A stretch of DNA of 64,000 nucleotides from Thalassia testudinum (lineage: Eukaryota > Streptophyta > Magnoliopsida > Alismatales > Hydrocharitaceae), in contig JAZHRO010000024.1 of the NCBI GenBank assembly GCA_037157565.1, forward strand, positions 211,295,501 through 211,359,500, given 5' to 3'. Numbering within the stretch: position 1 is the stretch's first letter; every line of letters begins with the position of its first letter. Positions 1-8,270 of this stretch are shown piece after piece. Under the pieces are notes generated by a model. That model was not told where the DNA came from. It saw nothing but the letters and a program-made list of their open reading frames with translations, and made no database searches. The position numbers and the translations under genes are program-made.

Positions 1-55
1 TGATCTCAGGATCACCTCCATGGTCAGGGATTTGAGCAAGCTAAGGATAATAATT

Positions 56-704
56 TTAAGAATTTCTAACCTCAGTCAAATCAGAATATCTATCATTTGA
101 ATACTTAGGGTAAGAATCATATCCTTGGTTCGGTGGTGTAGGATTATCCCAATAAGAAGGTGAAGTTGGTGTAGGGTTATCCCAATAAGAAGGTGGAGTT
201 GTTTGGGTGGAATTGGGATAATTTTTAAAGTGATTTCGAGGATAGGATTGATATTCTAGGTATTGGGCTTCTGAGGCATATCCCTGATCCGGGGAGAGAT
301 GAGTTTGGCTGAATCGATCAAGATAGTTGGTCATGCCAATCAGGTGTTGGTCCTGCATGGAGAGTGTCTTTTAAGATTGTAGAGATCCTTGATATCCAGA
401 TATTCGTGTGGGATTTGGGGTAGACCTAGCTCGACTGACTTGGGGAATATGAGGTGTAGGCAAAGGAATCACATCCCAGGTGTTGAGGAGAGTTCTCCCA
501 TCCTGAAGAAGATGAAGTAAGGAAAGGGTTGGGATAGGGAGAATAGTGTGAGGCAAAAGAGTATGGGTCCATGGTTACCTCCTCAATCAGTTCTTCCTTA
601 TGGTGATTAGTCATTGGAATGTATTCAGAAAAATTAGGTCTTCTCCTTAATTTACTTTCTAAAGGTGGTACCAAATTAGGGTTCAAAGACCTTTTAGCAT
701 CCAT
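56..704 (-). pseudogene. Broken Tyr/Pro/Ser-rich reading frame of element G
   Basis: I do not recognise this protein. On the minus strand an ATG at 704 opens 92 codons (stop at 426-428). A second frame, overlapping at 556-426, continues to about position 56 and is broken by a stop at 371-373, so there is at least one frameshift and one stop. The product is rich in Tyr, Pro, Ser and Asn, with no membrane segment or catalytic motif. Near its end the unit PSYWDNPTP occurs twice. Its place, just after the leader, is where gag starts in element A and where the unknown ORF starts in element B. It could be a non-gag ORF of a non-autonomous element, or badly decayed gag linker sequence. I cannot decide between these. 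Confidence 0.4.
129..200 (-). repeat. Short tandem repeat inside the G reading frame
   Basis: Two imperfect copies of a roughly 36-bp unit sit side by side, each containing GGTTATCCCAATAAGAAGGT or a near copy on the plus strand. On the minus strand they encode the repeated PSYWDNPTP peptide. Confidence 0.7.
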
Positions 705-2129
705 GTACTAGAAGAAAGTTAATAGATGAGAGATAGAAGACAGATGAGAGAATACCCTGCCCTTTCAATACAAGCAATCAAATTGGTCCTTAGAGTGTCA
801 ACCTTAAATAGACCTGATCCTGGCTCTCCAAAATACGATTGGGTTAGATCAACCCTTGAATTACTTGGCTAGCCAGAAGGGTGGGACCCCCTAGGACACC
901 CCGCATGGCGGGACACCACTAAGGGTTAATGCGGTTACCTCACCGACCTTTCTTGTCACCAGTGGATTCAAGTAGACAAGGCCTTGACCTTAGTCCAATC
1001 TAATTTAAAGTCCCCAAGACTATCAGTCTTGCCTAGGGCACGACCACTCAGTTTTAGACTTGGGTTTGATGTGATTTTGGAAGATGATGGGCGTTAGGGG
1101 GGGTGTTTGCCCTTAAAATTGATTTCAGATGTGAAGTACACAGGCAAAGGGTTCACAAGCAATTTTTTATGATGAAGTGAATTTTAAGATTCAATTGCTT
1201 GTGTTAATGCGTTTTAGGGTTCACTTGAGTTAATATTTTCAATAAAGGTTTTGATGAGGCACACAAGAGTTTTGCAAATCCCACTTTATTTGATAGATTT
1301 CCATTAAATGTGGAAATGTAGGTGTGCACTACCCTTAACGACAAACCCTAAGCACAAATAGTTGCTAGATGTTCTTTTAAGTACAAAGATCAGATTGGTG
1401 CGACCCAAGCAATGCAATCAATTGGTCCTATTGCATCACTAACAAGACACTCAAAAAATATTTTTTCAAGAATTTTAATGCACGTTTTCTATTTTTTATA
1501 GATTTAAAGTGTAATGGGGTTTTTGTAAGCTATTTTGACCCCTAGTTCGTGATTTAATAATCCATGTAATCAAACGTGCAAGAAATATTTTTTTCAAATT
1601 TTTCCTAAATTCTTAATTATCTTATAAATTCAGTGTGGTGAATTTCAAGTCAATCAGAGTTGAATAAAAATTCTTATGATATTTTGAACTCTGAAAAATC
1701 AGGAACAATAACTATTTTGACAACAGATTAGTGTGTGAACTTTTAAATTTTTTATATAGCTCAAATTTGAGCGAAATTTTAATATGTTATTCTTGAATTC
1801 AAAATTCACATCCAATGAAAATTTGAAAATTTTTGGACATGCAGATCTTCGAGAATTGAATTTTTAAGATAAGCATTTCTTTTAGTCCGAAAATCACTAA
1901 TAAGAGAGATTTATTTTTTTCAATAGGCAAACAAATTCTAACTAATCTTAAGGTTCAAGCAAATCCTAAATCTAACTAATCTACAGGTACTTACCTAAGA
2001 TTCAAACCACAATTCCCATTGTCGTGTTCCATTCTGATTTCCTCGCCTTCCTACATACACGAAATCAACGAAAATAGCAGGTTAGAAATCTCAAATTCGC
2101 ACCAAAAAGCTTCAAAAATTTCTGTTGCC
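705..2129 (-). other. Untranslated leader of element G
   Basis: There is no credible gene here. The sequence is AT-rich except at 790-1010, where it turns GC-richer and aligns by eye with the conserved leader block of elements A (8010-8243) and B (35369-35605). The remainder (1010-2129) holds scattered A/T runs only. Confidence 0.6.
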
Positions 2130-2147
2130 TCCCCGACAACAGTGCCA
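2130..2147 (-). other. Primer binding site of element G (tRNA-Asp type)
   Basis: The minus strand reads TGGCACTGTTGTCGGGGA three bases inside the LTR end. The 3' end of plant tRNA-Asp would be complementary to TGGCGCCGTTGCCGGGGA, so this matches with three differences. It fixes the direction of G (minus) and its LTR end at 2151. Confidence 0.8.
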
Positions 2148-2640
2148 ACTTGTTCGATGCATAAATCGCATTTTAAAAGATTATTTAGTTGTAATATAGA
2201 GTGAAAACACATCGACAAATAAATTTGTAAAATTCGATGAGTACTGGGTCGTTCGCAGGGAGGCAATCACAATTTATGCAGAAGCTTTTCAATAGAACTT
2301 GCTCTAAATAGATATTTATATATGTATATATGTAAAGGAATCAGAATTGTATTACATTCAGAAACAATCTTTTTCAAAATAGAGATTTCTATGCTAAAAG
2401 TAGAGATAGATAAACAACAGATAGATGGAAAAAGAGAGAGAGATATATATATAGAGAGAGAGAGATAGAAGGAGGCAGAGAGACGATGCCACTTGTAGGA
2501 TGCTTGTGCGAGATGCAGCAGCACCTCAGATCCAGAGCACCGGGACGAAGGGTGGAGTTGCAGAGAGAGACAGAGGATTGCGGAAGAAGGTGGAAGAAGA
2601 GGTGTCTAGAAGATGCCTTCAACTAGGGGGCCCTGGGCCT

Positions 2641-2650
2641 TCTTTTATAG
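2641..2650 (-). promoter_or_regulatory. TATA box of the G LTR
   Basis: The minus strand reads CTATAAAAGA about 490 bases from the LTR 3' end. Elements E and F carry a TATA-like box (TATTTAAA) at a similar place, 540 to 730 bases from the LTR end. Confidence 0.55.
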
Positions 2651-2684
2651 TTTTAATGAGAGCAAAGTGGGCACTTTGGACCTT

Positions 2685-2742
2685 GATCTGATCTGTCGAT
2701 CGGGAGATCAACGGATCTGATCTGTCGATCGGGAGATCAACG
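2685..2742. repeat. Perfect 29-bp tandem duplication in the G LTR
   Basis: Two exact adjacent copies of a 29-bp unit (2685-2713 and 2714-2742), each beginning GATCTGATCTGTCGATCGGG. The unit is rich in GATC and near-palindromic. Confidence 0.95.
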
Positions 2743-3053
2743 AATCATATCTGGCCTCAAAACACCTTCAAACATGTCATCAATGCACGGATTCAACCTG
2801 GTGGTGACACGTGGCATGTTCTAGAGCTTTCGATCAAGATCAGATGAGTCTACTTCCCCCACGCACGCCTATTCATTTCCTTCACTTGCTGCTCGCTCAA
2901 TTTGAGTGCCTCAACCTCAGAGATCGGATGGCTAAACTTGCGCTCGCATCTCCTTTACGACGAAGGAAACATGTGAGTTCGCGATTTTACATGCGCGTGG
3001 GATCCATCGTTCAGCCACAACGGGCTCTGATCACGCCACGTGGTCGCGTCTGC

Positions 3054-4502
3054 TGATGAGTCCATTTTAATGGACTATTGTTACGCCTAAGTACTTCAAT
3101 TCTAACATAGTATTTTTGTTAATAATCACATTAAGTCATTAAATAAGTGCATGCATCATTACTTGAGTTTTTATTGCATTTTATAGCATGTAATTATTTT
3201 ATGTTTTGTTGTAGGAATGATATTGGAAAGAACAAGGAGGGGGGGCGTAAAATTCCCCCAACAAACAACCAGCCGCAACACAAATATCTCATCCTCTGGC
3301 TGCCCTTAAAAACTTCCCTCACCAAATGCAAATGGTGTTGGCCAAATTTAGAAAAGGATTTTGAAAATCCCTTGGGAGGCGGAAGAGAATAGATATAGAG
3401 GAGAGGTGGAGGGGATTGAAGAGGCCATCCATCATCCACAGCGTGCACTACGCACACCGCACACCTACGCCCTCTGCAGGCGTAGGCCATAGCCAAGCCC
3501 TTCCATGCACTGCCCTTCACGGCGCCAAACCTTCCAGCCTGCACTGCACCTTCCAACGCCCTATTGCCCTCGTGTGCTCGCGCCAATGCCTTCCACCTCC
3601 AGCGCCTTGCGCGGCCTCTGCAACCACGCTCACGCATCTAGCAAACACTGCAAGTGCAACACCAGCGGCCACCTGCCCCACCCGCGCACTGCACCAAGCG
3701 CCATCTCCATCGTAAGCGCCCAGCAACCAGCGTTCCTAGCAGCCACCCGCAGGCGCTGCGCCCGCACTGCCTGTAGGCATGCCACCAGTGCTCCCACAGC
3801 AGCGCTCCCTCGCCTGTACCAGCGCTCCCACCGCGTGTTGCACCAGCGCTCTTCACCGCCCCCTACAGCGCTCTCCAGCGCCTGTCCAGCGTCCTCGTGC
3901 GCCCACGCCATCCCCTTCCACCGCAAGCACCCACGATAGTGCCATCACCGCACCCTCTGCATGCGTAGGCCTCCCTACACCCGCGCTCTCTCCAGTATCG
4001 CACCCTCGCCAAGTGCCCTTGCGTGCCAACCCTCAGTAGGCAGCAGCCACCCGCACCGCACTGCCTGCATACTCCACAGCGCCTTCCAGCACCAGTAGTA
4101 GCAGCGACAACCAACCTGCAGCAAGCTCTGCTGCTGGCCAACCTTTGCCTCTGGCCACCTCGAGAACACCGACGTGAGGCCACCACTCTGACGCACCTTC
4201 CCCAAGGACCTCGCAGCCAGCCGAGCCTCTTCACGTATGCAAGGAGGAGAGAGGAATTTTCCTCTATTTTGGGTGAAATTAAAAGTTACCATTTTTGCCA
4301 TTACCAAACACTATTGCATTATTTAGTGGATTAATATATTTGAGTGAAATTGCATGCATGCCCTTACATGTTGTAGTATTTCTTTCATGCACTTAACTTT
4401 TAAATGGTGATGTGATAAATGCATAAGAACTCATCCATACACTCACATGACCTAAAAGAGAAAATCCCATGTTTTGAAATACAACTATTTTACATGCCAT
4501 TA
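3054..4502 (+). repeat. Element C 5' LTR, piece 1
   Basis: This matches 30954-32406 of the 3' LTR with a few percent divergence. It is interrupted by element A directly after CATTA at 4498-4502, which is the target duplication of A; the LTR resumes at 18371. A TATA-like CTTAAAAAC lies near 3305 (CATAAAAAC in the 3' copy). The stretch 3400-4240 is GC-rich and open in several frames on both strands, but the frames differ between the two LTR copies, so I call no gene there. Confidence 0.9.
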
Positions 4503-5428
4503 TGATGAGAACCTCATCATGAGCCATAACTAGCTCATTTTGACCTAATACAAAGGATAAAAGCTCCTATATAACTCAAGGAAAGGCTTAACTCAGAGAA
4601 TTCTGAGTTTAAGGAGAAAACAAGTCATAAGGGGTAAAAATGCAATTTTACCAGTATAATCTGCATACAGGGTAATTCAGGGTCCAAACATAGGTCAAAG
4701 CAACCTAATAAGAATAAAAGTGGGATAAGATGATCTGGCAAGGGCTACAGCAATTCCAAGGAACTAAATGATAATCTGTAACCCTAAAACAAACCCACTT
4801 CAATTCACGAGGTTCAAGGCAAAGCAAAAATGGAATAAACCCTCTAAAATTCATAGAAAAATAACCTCTAGGGTTTAGAACCTTCAATTTGACCTTAGGA
4901 ACCCATCTTGACCTACATTGAGAACCATACCCAATTAATAACTTAATTTAGGTTTTTGCATAAATTGACCAGTCAAACAAGGTTTAATCTAGAAATAAAA
5001 TTCACCATCAGATTCCTTAGGTCCTAATTAGTCATGTATAAAAACTTGAGCCTAAGAAGAAACCTTCTTGACCAACTTTACACTTTGGTCCTCATATATT
5101 TACTTTTTGGCACTCAACTTTTGAACCCTCGTGTTTTGGCCCCTAACTCTCCTTCGTTCTTTGCGTTCAGGTCCTCCCTGCAAAACCTGCCAGCACCATG
5201 CTCCGGCGACCTTGCGCGGAGCATGGCGCCGCGCAGGGTGAGGGGGAGGGTCTGGCAAGTAAACCGGGGGTGCCCTGCATCGTCAACCGTCGCAGGGACA
5301 CCCCCCTGGTCGCTGTAACCCACCATACCGGCCGTGCGAATGCACGGACGGTATGGGTTTCCATCTCCGGCGTCCTCCGGCGAGGGGGACACGTCGTCTC
5401 CCTCCGCCTTCCTCTCTGATTCGGTCCC

Positions 5429-5436
5429 TATAAATA
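5429..5436 (+). promoter_or_regulatory. TATA box of the A 5' LTR
   Basis: TATAAATA in a CGGTCCC-TATAAATA-CCCCC context. It is kept in the 3' LTR (16468-16475) and in solo LTR A' (41239-41246), and a TATAAATACCCC also occurs in D (22272-22279). It is the probable Pol II promoter for the genomic RNA. Confidence 0.75.
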
Positions 5437-6337
5437 CCCCCGTCGCTCCACCGTTCTTCCCAGCTCGGTCCTGACGGAGAAAGACCCCCACTTCCTCTCT
5501 TCCCACTCCGACAGGAAGCCCTCCAGCTCCGGCGGCCTCCCCTCTTCCTCCTCGTCGCTCTGCCGCACTACCAGCTGCAGGGTTGCTCTCCCTCGCTCTT
5601 CCCGCGCCACGCCGCACCCAGCTGGCGCCTCTCCGGCCCTCTGCTCGCCGCCGCCCCTTCCCCCGGGCATCTTCTTCTCCGGCAACAGTCGATACGACTG
5701 TCGCTCGCTCCGGCCCCTCCTCGTCCTGCTAAGTAGGTAGAACTCCTCCTCTTCCTCCCCTCTTCCTTTTCCTCACTTTAAACATCTACTGTCGCCCTCG
5801 ATTCCGACCAATCACCCTCACCTTCTCCGCCTCCGGCCATCCTCCGGCGAACCGCTCCCATCACTCCAGCATCCCACACGGCTCGCCGACCTGCACATAA
5901 TCTCCGCCTCCTCACCCTGATCCATTTCCGCCCCTCCACTTCCCCCAAATCACCCTCTGCAACTCCATCGAACAAACCCATCTCCCGACCCACAGTCCGA
6001 CCTAGGGCAGCCCTTAGGCTCCGCCCCGCCGCCTGCACACCCCCCGACCACCTTCGCCGTGCCACGGCGAAGGTCCTCCGCATCTCTGATTGGGTCGAGA
6101 GGCCGTTTTTCTGTGGGCAGGTACCTGCGCTCGTCACCGCCATTGTTGAAGCGAAGCAGCTTCTTCACCTGCTGCCCCAGGTGCGCCACGCCCAGGTTAC
6201 GCTCCCAGACAGCGCGAGGCGCCTTCGCGAAGTACCAGGCTGCAGTCGAGTCGAAGCTCTCGCGCGAAGCCCCCGCGCTTCGCCTCGACGGCCGCTGCTT
6301 CCTCCGCGCAGGCACCGAAATTGGGGTGGGACATTTA

Positions 6338-6379
6338 GTCCCACCTCGTAACCTTTCAAAGGAGAGCGCCCGCATAAAG
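6338..6379 (+). promoter_or_regulatory. snRNA-type USE plus TATA-like box in the A LTR
   Basis: GTCCCACCTCG (6338-6348) differs at one base from the plant snRNA upstream sequence element RTCCCACATCG. Exactly 24 nt later comes CATAAAG (6373-6379), which is TATAAAG in the related LTR A'. In plant U-snRNA genes a USE-TATA gap of this size marks Pol III (U6-type) promoters, and Pol II types have about ten more bases. The sequence before it, GTGGGACATTTAGTCCCAC, can also fold into a hairpin. Whether it drives transcription is an inference. Confidence 0.55.
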
Positions 6380-6765
6380 GCAAAAAGTGCCTTATGCTCG
6401 TTGCCTCCTGAGCACGGGGTGAGGTCCCTCTCACTCACTCGCTCTCTCGACCCGGTCTCGTCCGCGACCACACCCCGCGGACCTGGCCCGACCCGACTTA
6501 GACTGACCTGCACTCCTCGCCCACCACGCACGCCGGTGGGCCTGGACCCGGGCGCGACCCGTACCCGGCTACCCGGCAGCTCTGGGAGAGCTATCCTATG
6601 AGCGGATTCTGTGAGAGAGAGACGCGGGGGAGGGTAGAGATAGGTTTTGCCCCTCTCTGATCAAGCTGTGTAAGTGTGCAGGCACAGGTGAAGAAGAATC
6701 GTGGAAGAAGACGAAGGCTGAAGGAAGGAGGATCACCGAGCGGCACTGTAGCAGCTGCGGTTTAA

Positions 6766-6791
6766 GTCGTCTGATTGGAAAATCAGACGAC
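6766..6791 (+). other. Perfect 11-bp hairpin in the A LTR
   Basis: GTCGTCTGATT, loop GGAA, AATCAGACGAC. In solo LTR A' one base of the stem has changed (AATCGGACGAC), leaving a G-U pair, so pairing is preserved. Confidence 0.8.
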
Positions 6792-7161
6792 GTCCTGAAG
6801 GCAAAGAAGAAGAAGGAAGGCGAGGCAGAGGAGAACACAGAGAGACAAGCAGAAAGAGCTGAAAGAAGAAGGAGAACGCAGAGAGGCCAAGACAAGAACT
6901 GAAAGAAGAAGAGCACGAGAAGAAGAAGGTCTGAAGAAAGGAAAAGAAGAAAGGAAAAGAAGAAAGAAAGAAGAAGAAGAAGAACAGGACCGCAAGGGAG
7001 AAGAAAAAGAAAGAGACGAGCAGAAACAAGAACTGAAAGAAGAAGAAAAGCATCACTACTGCTGCAGATAAAGCAGAAGAGCCAAGCAGAAGAAGATAGG
7101 CAAAGAGAAAAGAAGAGAAGAAGAAAGAAGCCAACAAATTCTCTCTCTCTCTCTCTCTTTA

Positions 7162-7168
7162 TTTTTTT
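7162..7168 (+). terminator. T7 run, possible Pol III stop
   Basis: This is the first run of five or more T on the plus strand after the USE/TATA unit at 6338-6379. Nearly 800 bases in between contain at most TTTT (near 6645). It is offered only as a possible terminator; it could equally be part of the ordinary R-U5 region. Confidence 0.3.
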
Positions 7169-7330
7169 GTACAAGAAACTTGTATCTCTAGAATACAACT
7201 TGCTCCCTGAGTTTGACCTCGGGAACTCTTTTATTTCCGAGTAACAAATTGTATTAAACTGGTAATCACCTCTCTATACTATACTACGACGAAATAATAA
7301 AACTATAGAGGAAGGTAGCCCACCAGTTTT

Positions 7331-7348
7331 TGGCACCGTTGCCGGGGA
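7331..7348 (+). other. Primer binding site of element A (tRNA-Asp type)
   Basis: TGGCACCGTTGCCGGGGA starts five bases after the 5' LTR end. It matches the complement of the plant tRNA-Asp 3' end at 17 of 18 positions. Confidence 0.9.
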
Positions 7349-8270
7349 GCAATGGCTATTCTAGAGGTAAACATTCCTGTTTCTTTTTAGTTTCTGATAA
7401 TCTCCTCTCTTTTGTGCAGCTACAGGAAATCAAGAAGACAAGCAACCGCACGACAACCACTCCGAGGACAGGTAAAATTTTTTTTTTTTTCTTCCTCTCG
7501 CTATTAACCCCTAAACTCTAAAGAGGAAGAAAAGAAAAGAACAAGCAATATAGGGCTAACCTGTCTTCCATACTTAGTAACCGTAAAGAGTTGCATGTTT
7601 TCAACTCATTAGTCCTGCACACTATTAAGAGTATTTAAGGGCTAACACATTCTTGCTTGAGCCCTAATTACCCAACAAAGAACTAACTGGACCAAGTAGA
7701 GCCAACCTAAGATTCAACATTAGGGTTTTAGAGACACACTACTTAAATCAAGAATGGAGAAAATCCAAAAGAAGTGTGCCTAAACCATTGATTGAACATA
7801 CTTATTCAGAGAAACCCTAAACAATTGGCTCTCTAAACACTTAAACCCAAAAAGAAAGGACCCAAAAGCTCTCAAAGGAACAAGAGGTAAAGTTGACTCC
7901 TTGGGTCAACCAACCTTAAAATTAGGTCACTTTCTCACTCAAAATACCTAAGAGTTCAAGTGAAACCTTAAGCACCCTGATCTTAAAATAAAAATTGGTA
8001 GACTTAAGAGGTCAAGATCCCCATTCTGGTCTACCTGGAATCTCAGTGACAAGAGAGGTCGGGTGGGGGAAACCCTGTAACCCGTGGGGACGCTCTACCG
8101 TGTAGGGGTCTTCGCGGGACTCTCCCTCTCTGGCTGCCCAGGTAATTCTCAGGTGGACGATCTTTCTGATCAAGGGGTCCATCTGCCCCGCACCTCTATA
8201 GTCACCCAACACATTTGTGGGTGTCTTGATTGGGTCCAGCACCTTCTAAACTTACCTCTTCCAACAGTGC
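7349..8270 (+). other. Leader of element A, with a block conserved in B and G
   Basis: No gene is seen. The part from 7500 to 7990 is AT-rich. From 8010 to 8243 the sequence becomes GC-richer and is nearly the same as 35369-35605 in element B (AAGAGGTCAAG, CTACCTGGAATCTCAGTGAC, GGCTGCCCAGGTAATTCTC), and weaker similarity continues into G (790-1010, minus). It stops being alike just after GATTGGGTCCA. Conservation between an element with gag-pol and one without suggests a cis-acting RNA role, such as packaging or dimerisation. Confidence 0.7.

Larger units (their letters stand above)
1..2150 (-). mobile_element. Element G, internal 5' part (Athila-like, minus strand)
   Basis: This is the interior of a minus-strand LTR retrotransposon whose 5' LTR lies to its right and whose 3' end is left of the window. 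Read on the minus strand it starts with a tRNA-Asp-type primer binding site next to the LTR. It then has about 1.4 kb of AT-rich leader and a broken low-complexity reading frame (704 down to 56). A leader block at 790-1010 resembles the leaders of elements A and B: it keeps the CAGTGACAAGAGAGGTCGG-like stretch and the GGCTGCCCAGGTAATTC-like stretch. No gag, RT or integrase is visible in this part. Confidence 0.75.
2151..3053 (-). mobile_element. Element G 5' LTR, piece 1 (U5 side)
   Basis: This is the left piece of a minus-strand LTR. It starts TGTTCGATGC next to the primer binding site and is cut at 3053 by element C. It continues at 44742-45794, is cut again by the CACTA transposon, and ends at 55542-56297. 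The minus strand has the A-box-like order of these LTRs: a GCCTCCCTGCGAACGACC motif near the 3' end (2250-2270), purine-rich microsatellites at 2400-2490 and a TATAAAAG box at 2641-2650. Summed pieces give an LTR of about 2.7 kb. Confidence 0.8.
4503..7325 (+). repeat. Element A 5' LTR (2823 bp)
   Basis: It starts with the palindrome TGATGAGAACCTCATCA and ends GTAGCCCACCA. Against the 3' LTR I see about 16 substitutions (15 of them transitions), one single-base gap near 6725 and a 2-bp difference in the CT microsatellite near 7140. Layout: AT-rich U3 (4503-5420), TATAAATA at 5429, GC-rich middle (5450-6600), a snRNA-type element and CATAAAG at 6338-6379, a hairpin at 6766-6791, a purine tract at 6700-7135, a CT run and a T7 run near 7140-7168, and the ACTACGACG-type end. 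Confidence 0.97.

Noticed and set aside
2400..2490. CRISPR-like or satellite array
   Set aside because: Only AG/AT microsatellite; no spaced repeats of constant length.
3416..4334. Long overlapping open frames on both strands in the GC-rich part of the C LTR
   Set aside because: Frames are set by low-complexity GC-rich composition, differ between the two LTR copies of C and show no domain.
5034..6601. Open frames of 60-190 codons on both strands in the A LTR, repeated at 16073-17640 and partly at 40844-42234
   Set aside because: They recur only because the LTR is repeated; they lie over the TATA box and the GC-rich LTR body, and A' breaks several of them.
6596..7198. Ser/Phe/Leu-rich membrane-protein-like frames on the minus strand
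   Set aside because: They are the complement of the GAAGAA purine tract in the LTR; the same artefact appears at 33936-34280 and 43998-44354.
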